Positions 1-8,809 are shown, counted from the stretch's first letter. The stretch is 38,472 nucleotides of DNA from Phycisphaerales bacterium (GCA_028284805.1 JANQQZ010000016.1:1-38472); one strand, 5' to 3'. Made by a program: numbers and translations. Notes: generated from the sequence alone by a model not told the origin.

Positions 1-432
1 TTACCAGCCGCCGCCGCGGTCGCCGCCGCCCCGGCCTCCGCCGTAGCCGCCGCCACCTCCACCGCCGCCGTAGCCGCCGCGACCACCGCCGCCGCCGCCG
101 CCGCCGAAGCCGCGGCGACCACCGCCGCCGCCACCGAAGCCGCCGCGACCACCGCCACCGCCGCCGAAGCCGCCGCCGCCGCTGCGCGGTTCGCGCGGGC
201 GTGCCTCGTTCACGGTCAGGTCACGACCACCGAAGCTGGCGCCGTTCATGGCTTCGATCGCCTTCTGGCCCGACTCGGCGTCGGCGAACTCGACGAAGCC
301 GAAGCCACGGGGGCGTCCGGTCTCGCGGTCCGTGATGATGTTCGCGCTGACGACTTGGCCGTGCTCGCCGAAGGCCTCGCGGAGCTCGTCTTCGGTCGTC
401 TGAAAGGGAAGATTCCCGACGTACAGCTTCAT
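1..432 (-). CDS. Glycine-rich RRM RNA-binding protein
   Basis: Encodes 143 residues: one RNA recognition motif followed by a low-complexity glycine/arginine tail. RNP2 (LYVGNL) is at residues 3-8 and RNP1 (RGFGFVEF) at 42-49, both with the aromatic residues that stack on RNA. From about residue 84 to the end it is almost only Gly with Arg, Tyr and Phe (RGG/GYGG type). The ATG at 432 is preceded by an AGGAAAG ribosome site; an upstream in-frame extension to 603 has no RRM similarity and is not used. The architecture matches cyanobacterial and plant glycine-rich RNA-binding proteins, which are often cold-induced RNA chaperones. The role here is inferred from that family. The TAA stop is the first codon of the window, so the gene is complete. 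It is divergent from the dehydrogenase at 606. Confidence 0.93.
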   Translation of the reverse strand: MKLYVGNLPFQTTEDELREAFGEHGQVVSANIITDRETGRPRGFGFVEFADAESGQKAIEAMNGASFGGRDLTVNEARPREPRSGGGGFGGGGGGRGGFGGGGGGRRGFGGGGGGGGRGGYGGGGGGGGYGGGRGGGDRGGGW

Positions 433-550
433 GTGCTGTGCTTTCCTGTCTGCCCGTTCCTGTCTGATACCGCTGCGCTGTCCCGGGCAGACCCAAGCGA
501 TCGGTGTGCAGCGGGCCCGGCTCGTCCGGGAACTACCCGCGTGCGACGGT

Positions 551-579
551 AGTGTACCCTCCGTTGTTCTGAACGCGAA
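551..579 (-). promoter_or_regulatory. Possible sigma-70-like promoter for the RRM gene
   Basis: On the minus strand a TACACT hexamer (551-556) stands 17 bases downstream of TTCGCG (574-579). The -10 match is fair, the -35 match weak. Transcription from here would give a 5' leader of roughly 110 bases before the RRM gene, in keeping with long leaders of cold-shock RNA-binding genes. Tentative. Confidence 0.3.
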
Positions 580-605
580 CCCGAGAATACGGAAATGAGG
601 CAACG

Positions 606-2042
606 ATGATCGATCGATCGGCGCAAGTTCGACTGCAAGTCGGTGTCATGGTGCTTGCAGGCGCACTCGGCGCAGGGCATGCCTCGGGCCAGGGAGTGCT
701 CACGCTCTGGAACAACCAGTGTGCAAGCTGTCACGGCGAAAACGGCTCCGGCGGGAACGCCACCTCGCTGCTCGACGACGAGTGGATCACCGGCAGCAGC
801 TTTATGGATCAGTTTCATGCCACTAGGGATGGCATCGAAGACCTTGGGATGCCACCATATGGTGAGACGCTCACGGATCCTCAGATCTGGGCGCTCGTCG
901 TCTATATGCAAGAGTTACGTTCTCGCCACGCACGCCACATCGACCCTTGGCGTGCAGACGTGGATGCAGGCGTCGACACCCAGCACCACCGCTACCGCGT
1001 CGATCGGGTGATCGAGAACGGCCTGGAGACGCCCTGGGCCGTCGCATTCATCGATAAGGATCGCGTGCTGGTTAGCGAGCGCCCGGGACGGCTCCGCGTG
1101 CTCGAGGATGGCGATCTGGTGACGGTTGAGGGCACCCCGGAGGTCTGGGAGTGGGGCCAGGGCGGCCTCCTCGACGTCGCGGCGCACCCAGAATTCGATA
1201 AGAACAGGTGGATCTACCTTTCTTACTCGCACCGATGGGAAGAGCGAGGGCGGGCTGTTGGCATGACGCACGTCGTGCGCGGGCGGCTCGAGCCCGAGGG
1301 CTCCGGGTACCGCTGGACGGACGAGGAGGTGATCTACGACCCGCCCCGCGGGCTGGGGGCACCGTCGGGCCTCCACTTCGGGTGTCGCCTTGTGTTCCGA
1401 GACGGGTACCTGTACTTCTGCATCGGCGACCGCGGGCGGGGCGACGATGCGCCGGACCTCAGCCGCCCGAACGGGAAGGTGCACCGCGTGCACGACGACG
1501 GGCGCGTGCCGTCGGACAATCCGTTCGTGGATCGCGATGACGCGCTGCCGACGGTCTGGAGCGCCGGGCACCGCAACCCCCAGGGGATGGTGTTCGATAG
1601 CGAGGGCCGGCTGTGGGTGACCGAGCACGGACCGAGGGGCGGGGACGAACTCAACCTCGTACAGCGTGGGGCGGACTACGGCTGGCCCGTGGTCTCGCAC
1701 GGGATCCACTACAACGGCCGCCCGCTGGTGACGCCCTGGCCCGAGGAGGGCTCGGACATCGCGATGCCGAGCGCGCTGTGGCTGCCCTCCATCGCGGTGT
1801 GCGGGCTCGCAGCGGGCACGGGCGGGGCGTTCCCGGAATGGGAGGGCGACCTGCTGGCGGGCGGGCTGGCAGGACAGATCGTGGAGCGGATCCGCGTCGA
1901 TGCGTCGGGCCAGGTGGTCGAACGCGAGGCGATCCTGCGCGACGAGGGGCGGGTGCGGGACGTCAAGGTCGCCCCCGACGGGAGCGTGTGGGTGGTGCTG
2001 AACAGGCCCGACACGGTCTGGAGGCTCATTCCCGCGGAATGA
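606..2042 (+). CDS. Cytochrome c / PQQ-type sugar dehydrogenase fusion, secreted
   Basis: 478 residues. An N-terminal signal sequence (about residues 1-28) is followed by a small c-type cytochrome domain with the haem motif CASCH at 39-43 and a likely axial Met at 82 (GMPP). From about residue 128 onward it is a six-bladed glucose/sorbosone dehydrogenase (GSDH) beta-propeller: SERPGRL near 158, [14 protein letters not shown] at 184-197 with the presumed catalytic His194, then the SAGHRNPQG and [12 protein letters not shown] motifs. Known family members oxidise aldose sugars with PQQ in the periplasm. The fused haem domain suggests electrons pass directly to a cytochrome chain; that is inference. 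The ATG has GAGG five bases upstream. It is divergent from the RRM gene, and the next gene lies about 100 bases downstream on the same strand. Confidence 0.9.
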   Translation: MIDRSAQVRLQVGVMVLAGALGAGHASGQGVLTLWNNQCASCHGENGSGGNATSLLDDEWITGSSFMDQFHATRDGIEDLGMPPYGETLTDPQIWALVVYMQELRSRHARHIDPWRADVDAGVDTQHHRYRVDRVIENGLETPWAVAFIDKDRVLVSERPGRLRVLEDGDLVTVEGTPEVWEWGQGGLLDVAAHPEFDKNRWIYLSYSHRWEERGRAVGMTHVVRGRLEPEGSGYRWTDEEVIYDPPRGLGAPSGLHFGCRLVFRDGYLYFCIGDRGRGDDAPDLSRPNGKVHRVHDDGRVPSDNPFVDRDDALPTVWSAGHRNPQGMVFDSEGRLWVTEHGPRGGDELNLVQRGADYGWPVVSHGIHYNGRPLVTPWPEEGSDIAMPSALWLPSIAVCGLAAGTGGAFPEWEGDLLAGGLAGQIVERIRVDASGQVVEREAILRDEGRVRDVKVAPDGSVWVVLNRPDTVWRLIPAE

Positions 2043-2147
2043 GGTCGAAACCCGCTCGCGAGGCATTGCGTTCCGGAACGCCGAGCGATAACCTAAGACT
2101 GCGGTTTCATTGGAACGGGCACGCGGTTGCCCGAGTGGGAGCATGAG

Positions 2148-3092
2148 ATGACATATCGACTGAGTTTCGTGGCGGCTGCGGCCGTCGGTGTCGCTGCATC
2201 GGCGTCGGGCCAGAACCTGCTGGTGCCCGAGTCGGGCGCGGACGTGGTCTACCTGATCGATGGGTTCGATGGGTCGGTGATCGACAGCTCGTTCATCGAC
2301 ATCGCGGCCGGCGCGGCGTCGCTGGGCTACACCGGATCGATCACCCCGATCGAGGCGATCGAGGTGGGCAACGAGATCTGGGTCTCCGACCAGTTGGCCG
2401 ACCGGATCTGGACGTTCGACCGGAGCGGCAACATCACGGGCCAGATCGGCGTCGATAGCTTCGGCGACGGCCAGCTCAACAACATCCGAGGCATCGAGGT
2501 CGTGGGCAACACCGTCTACGCCTCGCTCGGCAACGACAACGCCGCGGGCACCGTGCTCGAGGGCGTCGCGACGATCGACGTCTCGACCCGCACGATCTCG
2601 GGCGGATTCAACGGGCGCGACCCGGCCGACACCAGCTACTTCGACGTCTTCGCCTACAACGGCGAGCTGCTGGTCTCGAACATCGACTCCGGCAACGACG
2701 GTGTCGAACGCTACGACACGAACGGGAACTTCCTGGGCGTGCTCATCTCGTCCGATGGCACCACGGGCATCGATTTCCCGCAGCAGATCAACGCGCGGTC
2801 CAGCAACGGCAACCTGCTCGTCGGCGGCTTCAGCCTGCCCTCGGGTGTCTACGAGTACCTGCCCGACGGCACCAGCCTGGGCGTGGTCGCGGGCCTCGAC
2901 GTCGGCCCCCGCGCAGGCTACGAACTGGGCAACGGTGACGTGATCTGGTCGAACGGGTCGTTCCTGTCGACCGACCCCGTGCTGCAAGCCAACGGCTCGT
3001 TCCGCTTCTTCAGCCCGACGAGCGTGCCGACACCAGCCTCTGCGGCGCTGCTGGGCCTGGGCGGTCTTGCTGCGGCTCGTCGCCGTCGCTGA
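2148..3092 (+). CDS. PEP-CTERM-sorted beta-propeller-like secreted protein
   Basis: 314 residues. It has a signal peptide at about 1-22 (SASGQ cleavage region), a body of repeated strand-turn segments with NHL/PQQ-propeller character (IWTFDRSGNITGQI; YDTNGNFLGVL; YLPDGTSLGVV), and a C-terminal sorting tail: PTPASAALLGLGGLAA followed by RRRR. Such tails are recognised by exosortase/archaeosortase-type enzymes, which cut at the motif and move the protein to the cell surface or matrix. The ATG at 2148 has GGGA seven bases upstream; a TTG at 2127 would only add seven residues before the signal peptide and is rejected. The ligand is unknown. A strong terminator follows 28 bases after the stop. Confidence 0.85.
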   Translation: MTYRLSFVAAAAVGVAASASGQNLLVPESGADVVYLIDGFDGSVIDSSFIDIAAGAASLGYTGSITPIEAIEVGNEIWVSDQLADRIWTFDRSGNITGQIGVDSFGDGQLNNIRGIEVVGNTVYASLGNDNAAGTVLEGVATIDVSTRTISGGFNGRDPADTSYFDVFAYNGELLVSNIDSGNDGVERYDTNGNFLGVLISSDGTTGIDFPQQINARSSNGNLLVGGFSLPSGVYEYLPDGTSLGVVAGLDVGPRAGYELGNGDVIWSNGSFLSTDPVLQANGSFRFFSPTSVPTPASAALLGLGGLAAARRRR

Positions 3093-3120
3093 TCGAGCGG
3101 TCGCACTGAACCTACCTCGA

Positions 3121-3152
3121 GCCCGCTCGGCCAGCACCGAGCGGGCTTTCTC
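3121..3152 (+). terminator. Rho-independent terminator after the PEP-CTERM gene
   Basis: A perfect 10-bp stem GCCCGCTCGG (3121-3130) and CCGAGCGGGC (3137-3146), loop CCAGCA, followed by TTTCTC. It ends transcription of the gene stopping at 3092. Confidence 0.8.
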
Positions 3153-3648
3153 ATGCGCGGTGATTGGGATCCGCGAGGGCGGTGATCTCGTCGAGCAGTG
3201 ATCGCATCTGGTCGCTGGCCAGTCGTTGGCCGAGCCGCGCGCCCGCCCAGAGAGCGACAGAGGCGATGAGCGCACCGAGAGCGATCCACCACGCCCACGC
3301 GGGCTGATCAGCGACATGCTGACCCACAGCGAAGAAGGCCGCGAAGAAGACAGTCGAGAGCAGCGCAAGCTCGGCGAGCATGACGCCTGTCCAGACGGAT
3401 GGGTGCGGGCTGAACCGGCAGACGAGGTCGGACCCGCCGTCGGGCTCGTCACCCGGGCGGACATCAACGTGGAGCCAGGGCGACCACGGGCGGCGGTCCG
3501 CGTGGGGCACACTCAGCAGCAGGTGCGGCCCGGCAGCGCGGGCCCTGTCGCCCAGGTGTTGCTCGAGGCTTTCGGTGAGAGCGTGCTCCTCAAGCGGAGA
3601 ACGCAGCACGAAGGTCGGCCTGAATCCAAGAGAGCTCGGCACACGCAT
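3151..3648 (-). CDS. Hypothetical protein with two C-terminal membrane segments
   Basis: 165 residues, family not recognised. Residues 1-80 form a soluble part rich in Pro, His and Arg. Two hydrophobic helices follow at about 85-109 and 117-137, then a short soluble tail of acidic/basic helix ending in NPNHRA-like residues. The predicted topology is two transmembrane spans with both ends on the same side. The ATG at 3648 has no clear ribosome site. The 3' end meets the terminator of the converging PEP-CTERM gene; the 5' end faces the nitroreductase gene, so that pair shares an upstream region of about 84 bases. No function can be assigned. Confidence 0.7.
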   Translation of the reverse strand: MRVPSSLGFRPTFVLRSPLEEHALTESLEQHLGDRARAAGPHLLLSVPHADRRPWSPWLHVDVRPGDEPDGGSDLVCRFSPHPSVWTGVMLAELALLSTVFFAAFFAVGQHVADQPAWAWWIALGALIASVALWAGARLGQRLASDQMRSLLDEITALADPNHRA

Positions 3649-3732
3649 CAGCAGCTAGTCTACTGCAACCGGACGCGGTGGTGCGGATCATCACGCCGGC
3701 GAGCACGCACACACCAAAAGGACATGCACACG

Positions 3733-4338
3733 ATGGATACGTTCGATGCGATCTACGGGCGGCGGGCGATCAAGGCGTACGACCCGGGCTTCGAGATGCC
3801 CGAGGCCGATCTGACCAAGCTGCTCGAGGCGGCGATCCAGGCACCCACGAGCTTCAACATCCAGCACTGGCGGTTCGTCGTCGTCAGGGACGCCGCCCTG
3901 CGCCAGCGGATCCGGACCGAGTTCGGCAACGACCAGGCTCAGATGACCGACGCCAGCGTGCTGCTGATCCTGACCGCGGACACCCAGGCATGGGCCAAAT
4001 CGCCCGAGCGGTACTGGGCGAACGCGCCGAAGGACGTGGCCGATCTGCTCGTGGGCTGGATGGGCCCCTTCCACGAGGGGCGCGAGTGGTTGCAGCGCGA
4101 CGAGGCACAGCGGTCGATCGGGATGGCGGCGCAGACCATCATGCTCGCGGCCAAGGCGATGGGCTACGAGTCGTGCCCGATGATCGGCTTCGATATCGAG
4201 AAGGTCGCCGAGCTGATCAACCTGCCCGCGGACCACGTGATGGGCCCGATGATCGCGATCGGCAAGGGCATCAAGGACGCGTGGCCCAAGCCTGGGCAGC
4301 TGCCTCTGAGTGAAGTGATGGTCGAGAACGGGTTCTGA
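3733..4338 (+). CDS. Nitroreductase-family FMN oxidoreductase
   Basis: 201 residues, the usual length for the nitroreductase fold. Family signatures: RRAIKAYDPG at 10-19 (the RRSxRxF phosphate/FMN-binding element), APTSFNIQHWRFVVV near residues 37-51 (FMN contact), and AAQTIMLAAKAMGYESCPM in the C-terminal half. These enzymes reduce nitro-aromatics, quinones or similar substrates with NAD(P)H; the physiological substrate cannot be read from sequence. The ATG at 3733 is chosen because AAAAGGA (3716-3722) sits ten bases upstream; the ATG at 3724 would leave only one base of spacing. It converges with the AsmA-like gene 53 bases downstream. Confidence 0.9.
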   Translation: MDTFDAIYGRRAIKAYDPGFEMPEADLTKLLEAAIQAPTSFNIQHWRFVVVRDAALRQRIRTEFGNDQAQMTDASVLLILTADTQAWAKSPERYWANAPKDVADLLVGWMGPFHEGREWLQRDEAQRSIGMAAQTIMLAAKAMGYESCPMIGFDIEKVAELINLPADHVMGPMIAIGKGIKDAWPKPGQLPLSEVMVENGF

Positions 4339-4391
4339 ACGCGGGCGGTTCTGCACGATCCGCTCCGCTCATCCACGCCATCGATTCGTCT

Positions 4392-5372
4392 TCAGCCCCC
4401 GCCCCCGGGGGCTTCTTCTTCTGTGGGCTCGTCGTCCTTCTCGTCCTTGTCGCCGCCCAAGCCAAGCAGGCCGCCGACGCCGCTGACAGCGTCGCCCACG
4501 CCCTCGCCGACCTCGCCCACAGCGCCCGCGGCGGCTCCCGCGACATCCCCCACCGCGTCGGCCGCGATGCCGCCGACATCGCCGACGACGTTCACAACTC
4601 CCTCGCCCAGATCGACGCCCATGCCGATGCCCGCCGAGGCGAGATCGGTGAGCTGCCCGAGCCCGGCGTTGAGCCCGTTGACAAGCCCGTCGGGCAGCAC
4701 GCCTGCGCCGACGTTGAGGATCGAGGCGAAGATCGCCTTGATCAGCACGTTGGTGAGCTTCGCGACGGTGACGGGGTCGGTCTCGCCCACGTCTTCGAGG
4801 ATGATCTCGGGAACGACGACGGTCGTGCGCGTCAGGTCGCCCGCGACGGGCAAGAACTCGACGTGCGCCGTGACGTTGCGGATCTCGACCTTGCGGATGA
4901 CGTACTTTTTCTTGGGCGCATCCGGATCGGCGGCGGGCTCGTCGGTGGTGTCATCACTGCCGTCCCCCTCGAAGCGTGCGAGGTTGTCGAGGATGACCTC
5001 GTAGTTGGCCTTGCCGTCTTCCTTGTCGAGGTAGACGTCGATGTCTTCGAGAACGAGGGAGGGGATCTCGACGGTCTCTTCCTGCAGGGTAGAGAAGTCG
5101 ACCTCGGCCGACCCGCCGCCCAGGGCAAGGAAGTGCGGCGTGTCGTAGCCCTCGGGGTTGCTGACAGTCAGACCGTTGAGCCCGAACTCGCCCCGGAAGA
5201 GTTTGATGTCGGCGCCGTCGAGCGTCGTTGGGACGGCGAGGGCGTACGTCGCGCCCTGCTCGATGCCGTGCTTGGCGAGTTGGTTGATGTAGATGAACAC
5301 GCCGATCACGAGGACGACGAGAAGGACGGCGACAACGCCGACGAGCCCGAGCAGGATCTTGATCTTCTTCAT
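4392..5372 (-). CDS. Membrane-anchored AsmA-like protein with Gly/Ala-rich C terminus
   Basis: 326 residues. There is one N-terminal transmembrane anchor at 5-29, followed by a beta-rich periplasmic segment with AsmA-type sequence (DIKLFRGEFGLNGLTVSNPEG; repeated 'VxIPSLVLEDIDVYLD'-like strands). Such proteins are thought to act at the cell envelope, in lipid transport or outer-membrane homeostasis. From about residue 245 it changes to a repetitive Gly/Ala/Val-Asp stretch (GVVNVVGDVGG, DAVGDVAGAA, GAVGEVGEGV) with an acidic Lys/Asp/Glu tail. The AsmA assignment is by resemblance of the first 200 residues and is moderate. The gene stands alone between convergent and co-directional neighbours (28 bases to the pseudouridine synthase). 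Confidence 0.65.
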   Translation of the reverse strand: MKKIKILLGLVGVVAVLLVVLVIGVFIYINQLAKHGIEQGATYALAVPTTLDGADIKLFRGEFGLNGLTVSNPEGYDTPHFLALGGGSAEVDFSTLQEETVEIPSLVLEDIDVYLDKEDGKANYEVILDNLARFEGDGSDDTTDEPAADPDAPKKKYVIRKVEIRNVTAHVEFLPVAGDLTRTTVVVPEIILEDVGETDPVTVAKLTNVLIKAIFASILNVGAGVLPDGLVNGLNAGLGQLTDLASAGIGMGVDLGEGVVNVVGDVGGIAADAVGDVAGAAAGAVGEVGEGVGDAVSGVGGLLGLGGDKDEKDDEPTEEEAPGGGG

Positions 5373-5400
5373 GCGTGAAGGTTAGCTCGGCGACGCCCTT

Positions 5401-6078
5401 TCAGAAGTCGGGGCGTGACTCGAAGGTGGCTGGCCGGTCGCCTCCGGGGAGGGTGACCGTGAGGCGCGAGGCATGGAGCATCAGGCGAGGAGCCGAGCCC
5501 GTGGCGCCGTAGAGAGAATCCCCCAGGATGGGTGCCCCCATGCCTCCGGTCTCGACAGGGTGGGCCGCATGCACGCGCAGCTGATGTGTGCGCCCGGTGA
5601 TCGGGGTGAACTCGACCCGACAGGGCGTCCCCGCCTCCAGCACGCGGTAGCGGGTTCTGGCCGGCTTGCCGGTGTCATGGTCGACGTGGTGACGCGGGCG
5701 GTTGGGCCAGTCGACGATGAGCGGGAGGTTCACCTCGCTCTCGGGTGCCGGGGGCGTGCGCTCGAGCAGCGCGGTGTAGACCTTGGTGACCTTGCGGTCC
5801 TGGAACTGCACGGAGAGGTGACTGTGAGCCTCGGGCGTGAGGCCCAGGATCATGATGCCCGAGGTATCGCGGTCGAGGCGGTGGACGGTGATCGGGCCCC
5901 GGGCGTGCGAGAAGGCGATGCGGGCCCGCGCCTGGATGGAGTCGAACTTGTCGGGTGTTCGGCCCGGGACCGCGTGAAGCCCGCTGGGCTTGATCACGAC
6001 CGCCCACTCGGGCGCGCCCGGATCGGGCCCGAGATCGAGCACGCAGAGCAGGGGCGGCTCGGGCGGCGGATCGGGCAT
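5401..6078 (-). CDS. RluA-family RNA pseudouridine synthase
   Basis: 225 residues from the chosen ATG. Diagnostic motifs: HRLDRDTSGIMIL, which contains the catalytic Asp of the RluA/RsuA superfamily, VVIKPSGLHAVPG near the N terminus, KVYTALLE, and GRTHQLRVHAAH toward the C terminus. The enzyme isomerises specific uridines in rRNA or tRNA; the target cannot be told from sequence. No S4 domain is visible. The open frame continues upstream to 6381, and part of it (RLQRFLGPLLGRPAIAHARY) could belong to a longer protein, so the start is the least certain point. The upstream region is shared with the divergent lipoprotein gene at 6298. Confidence 0.88.
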   Translation of the reverse strand: MPDPPPEPPLLCVLDLGPDPGAPEWAVVIKPSGLHAVPGRTPDKFDSIQARARIAFSHARGPITVHRLDRDTSGIMILGLTPEAHSHLSVQFQDRKVTKVYTALLERTPPAPESEVNLPLIVDWPNRPRHHVDHDTGKPARTRYRVLEAGTPCRVEFTPITGRTHQLRVHAAHPVETGGMGAPILGDSLYGATGSAPRLMLHASRLTVTLPGGDRPATFESRPDF

Positions 6079-6297
6079 GGGGTATCGGGCGTGGGCGATG
6101 GCGGGGCGTCCTAGAAGCGGGCCGAGGAAGCGCTGCAGGCGGCACAGGCGGCTCAGCTTCCGGGCGTCGTGCGGGATTGTTGGCCGGGCGGGCGCGGGGC
6201 GGAGCGCGTCGTGCCGAGACAGTGGGCAGCAACGCGTGTCTCGGGGGTGGATCGTGTGACTGATCACGCCGAGTGGCGAAGGGTGAAGGAGCGAGTG

Positions 6298-6654
6298 ATG
6301 CGGAAGGTTCTCGGATTGTCGCTGGCGTGCCTCGCCGGCTCGGCCTGTTTTCTCGGTGGCTGCGGCGGCTCGAAGATGCACAAGTCGGCGGACGTGTTCA
6401 CCCTGCAGCCCTATGAGCAGTTGAATCTCGCTGTGTCGGGCCTCGAGGCCGAGCTGCTGGTCGAGAATAAGGGCTCGGGGCAGGTCGCGATGCGGATCCC
6501 GACCGACGAGACCGCGATCGAGCCCTCCGGGGCCTACACGGTCGCAATCGACGGCTCGGTAATCGTCGAGCTGTACAACGCCTCGCGCGTGCCGACGCAG
6601 GTGCGCTGGGTGGGATCGAGCAAGAACCCGGTCGAGATCGCGCCGCTGCGCTGA
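6298..6654 (+). CDS. Small predicted lipoprotein
   Basis: 118 residues. A signal peptide ends in a lipobox-like FLGGC with Cys22 as the lipidated residue. The mature part of about 95 residues looks like a small beta-sandwich (VFTLQPYEQLNLAVSGL, VAMRIPTDETAIEPSGAYTVAI). No family is recognised. An ideal AAGGAG (6286-6291) stands six bases before the ATG, which fixes the start. A hairpin with a delayed T-run follows the gene. The location is presumably envelope-attached. Confidence 0.8.
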   Translation: MRKVLGLSLACLAGSACFLGGCGGSKMHKSADVFTLQPYEQLNLAVSGLEAELLVENKGSGQVAMRIPTDETAIEPSGAYTVAIDGSVIVELYNASRVPTQVRWVGSSKNPVEIAPLR

Positions 6655-6690
6655 CGGACCGGCGTCCGCGGGGAGGGGAGAGGGCAGATG

Positions 6691-6727
6691 CCCCGTCGGC
6701 GTGCGCCGGCGGGGTGTCGCCGTTTTT
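6691..6727 (+). terminator. Probable terminator after the lipoprotein gene
   Basis: A 10-bp stem CCCCGTCGGC / GCCGGCGGGG (6691-6714) with a GTGC loop, one G-U pair, and a run of five T at 6723-6727. The gap of eight bases between stem and T-run makes it weaker than a canonical terminator. Confidence 0.45.
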
Positions 6728-6757
6728 GCCGAACGCCCGCCCGCGTAGACTCATGCC

Positions 6758-7288
6758 ATGCGACGGATCACGCTCATCACGACCGGCGGGACGATGGAGA
6801 AGGAGTACGACGAGCGCGCGGGCGTGCTCGTCAACCGGCGCTCCGTGATGGACCGCATGCTGCGCCGGCTCAGGCTCGAGGACGTCGCGATCGTGCCCAT
6901 GCCCCTGATGCACAAGGACAGCATGGACCTGACCGATGAGGACCGAGCACTGATCGTGTCGGCAACCCGGGCCGCTCTGGCGAACGCGACGGGCGAGACC
7001 GACGACGACCGCCGCGGCGTCGTGATCGTGCACGGGACGGACACGCTGTGCGTGACCGGCGAGTACCTGCATCAGGAGCTCGGTGGTCTGCGCTGGCCCG
7101 TGGTGCTGACCGGCGCGATGCGCCCGTACGAGCTGCAGCGGTCGGACTCGGTGCAGAACCTGACCGAGGCGCTCTTCGCGACGGATCTGCTCGATCCCGG
7201 GGTCTGGGCCGTCGCGCACGGGCGAGCGCTGCGCTTCCCGGGGGTCACGAAGGACCGAGACCGCGGGACCTTCGTCAGCGGAGGCTGA
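6758..7288 (+). CDS. One-domain asparaginase-like protein
   Basis: 176 residues, covering only the N-terminal domain of L-asparaginase/glutaminase enzymes, which are usually 320-340 residues. It has TTGGTMEK at 8-15 (first catalytic Thr region) and HGTDT at 92-96 (second Thr/Asp pair), then LTGAMRP at 117-123. The Lys that completes the Thr-Asp-Lys triad in asparaginases, four residues before the LTGAMRP segment, is Trp113 here. A family of stand-alone short asparaginase-domain proteins is known, and the C-terminal end (GVWAVAHGRALRFPG) fits that family. Activity is therefore doubtful. Its last 14 bases overlap the convergent TPR-sulfotransferase gene. Confidence 0.85.
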   Translation: MRRITLITTGGTMEKEYDERAGVLVNRRSVMDRMLRRLRLEDVAIVPMPLMHKDSMDLTDEDRALIVSATRAALANATGETDDDRRGVVIVHGTDTLCVTGEYLHQELGGLRWPVVLTGAMRPYELQRSDSVQNLTEALFATDLLDPGVWAVAHGRALRFPGVTKDRDRGTFVSGG

Positions 7289-8759
7289 CACCGCGCTGTT
7301 CGAGCGTGTCGATCAGCGGCCCGAGGTGCTTCTCGTAGTTCTTCCACCGCCCGATGGATGAGGTATAGATCGGCTTCGACGCCTGCGCGTAGCTCGCGGT
7401 GCGGATCACCTCGCTCGATTCCCAGTAGCGGAGCGAGCGGTCGCTGAACTCGATGCCCGCGGCCGCAGAGAGAGACCGCGCCGCCGCGTCGAGGTCCCCC
7501 ACCACCGACTCGTACTCGACGAGCGTGAAACGGTCGGGCAGGACCTCGGCCCAGTGATGCATGACACGCAGGACATCCGCCTGGTAGTGAGCGATGTTCG
7601 CAAGATCGTACGTGGTGCGGTTGCTGTTGCCGAAGTCTTGCTGGAAGCAGGAGAGCCCGACGTCTCGCGGGTCGCGGAGGCAGCCGATGAAACGCGCGTT
7701 CGGGAACATGACCGCGGCAAGTGGGACGAAGAACGCGTTGACCAGCAGCTTGTCGACGATGACCCCTTCCGACTTGGCCTTGGCCTGCTCGCGGACGCGT
7801 TTGGTGTACGTCGCCGCGGCGCCCGGCAGGCGGGCCTCGTCGATCAGAGCGGGGTTGGTGACGTAGCGAAAGGGCGGCTGGTCGATCCCGAGCTCGTGCG
7901 CGGCGGCCGGCAGGCTGATCGTCTCCCCGGCGCTGGCGACATCGGGGCTGGCCGCGAGGATGCGCTCGATGAGCGTGCTGCCGGAGCGGGGCATGCCCAC
8001 GATGAACACGTGGTGGTCGAGGGGCGCGCCGTCGACCGGGCGCAGCTGCTCACCCTTCCACACCCCGATGAGCTGGTCCGTTGCCCGTCGATGGGAGTCG
8101 ACCTCGAACGTAACGGGGGTGCTCTTGTTCGCGCGGTCGAGCGCGTCGAAGGCTTCGTCGTAGCGTCCTGCCTTGTCGAGCAGACCGGCGTGCTTGAACA
8201 GAAGCCCCGTCCGGTGAACCTGCTCGAGGGTCGCGGATCCGAGCACCTCATCGATGATCTCGATGGCGCGATCGGCGTTCACACGGTCCGAGGGCGCTCC
8301 CGATGCGGCTTCGGCGAAGGCTCGTGCGAAGAAGCCATCGACGGGCACGCTCGAATCGAGCGCTGTTTCTATGGCTTCGGTGGCCTCGCGGTCTCGTCGG
8401 AGATGGCGCAGGGCTTCGACAGAACCGTCGAGCGCCTCGGTGTTCGTCGGCTGGATCGCAAGCGTGCGTTGGAACTCGGTGATGGCCTGCTCGTATCTGC
8501 CCGCCTGCGACAAGATCTTGCCGCGGGAGTTGATGTAGTGCGGGTCCATCGGACGGAGCCTGACCGCCTTGTCGATGGTGGCGATCGCCTTGTTGTACTG
8601 GTTGGCCTCGAGGAGGCAGATCGCGTACAGCCGCAGCGCGTCCGGGTTCTTCATCAGACGCGGCATGATGCGTTCGCAGACCGCAACCGCGGCGACCGGC
8701 TGCTTGGCGTTGAGCAGCCGCACGGCTTCGTCGACGCCTGCCTGGATGGCGTCAGACAC
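7275..8759 (-). CDS. TPR-domain sulfotransferase
   Basis: 494 residues. Residues 1-215 are tetratricopeptide helices (for example NPDALRLYAICLLEANQYNKA; GRYEQAITEFQRTLAIQP). Residues 250-494 are a sulfotransferase fold: GMPRSGSTLIERIL at 255-268 is the 5'-phosphosulfate loop that binds PAPS, and CLRDPRDVGLSCF at 360-372 is the 3'-phosphate motif. The C-terminal SIGRWKNYEKHLGPL matches the end of this family. It probably transfers sulfate from PAPS to a protein, glycan or lipid acceptor; the acceptor is unknown. It lies 50 bases downstream of rplU on the same strand and may be read through from it. Confidence 0.93.
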   Translation of the reverse strand: MSDAIQAGVDEAVRLLNAKQPVAAVAVCERIMPRLMKNPDALRLYAICLLEANQYNKAIATIDKAVRLRPMDPHYINSRGKILSQAGRYEQAITEFQRTLAIQPTNTEALDGSVEALRHLRRDREATEAIETALDSSVPVDGFFARAFAEAASGAPSDRVNADRAIEIIDEVLGSATLEQVHRTGLLFKHAGLLDKAGRYDEAFDALDRANKSTPVTFEVDSHRRATDQLIGVWKGEQLRPVDGAPLDHHVFIVGMPRSGSTLIERILAASPDVASAGETISLPAAAHELGIDQPPFRYVTNPALIDEARLPGAAATYTKRVREQAKAKSEGVIVDKLLVNAFFVPLAAVMFPNARFIGCLRDPRDVGLSCFQQDFGNSNRTTYDLANIAHYQADVLRVMHHWAEVLPDRFTLVEYESVVGDLDAAARSLSAAAGIEFSDRSLRYWESSEVIRTASYAQASKPIYTSSIGRWKNYEKHLGPLIDTLEQRGVSLR

Positions 8760-8809
8760 GCGTGGTGCTCGCTCGTCTGCGACCGTCGTGCGTGGTCATC
8801 GCTCGGGCG

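Noticed and set aside
1-182. GCC/CCG triplet-rich tract as a satellite or CRISPR-like repeat
   Set aside because: It is the codon-level image of the Gly-rich tail of the RRM protein; the repeats are irregular and in frame, with no spacers.
915-3512. Very long minus-strand open frame (865 codons) across the sugar dehydrogenase and PEP-CTERM genes
   Set aside because: Arg/Ala/His/Pro-rich composition typical of antisense frames in GC-rich DNA; both plus-strand genes have clear domains.
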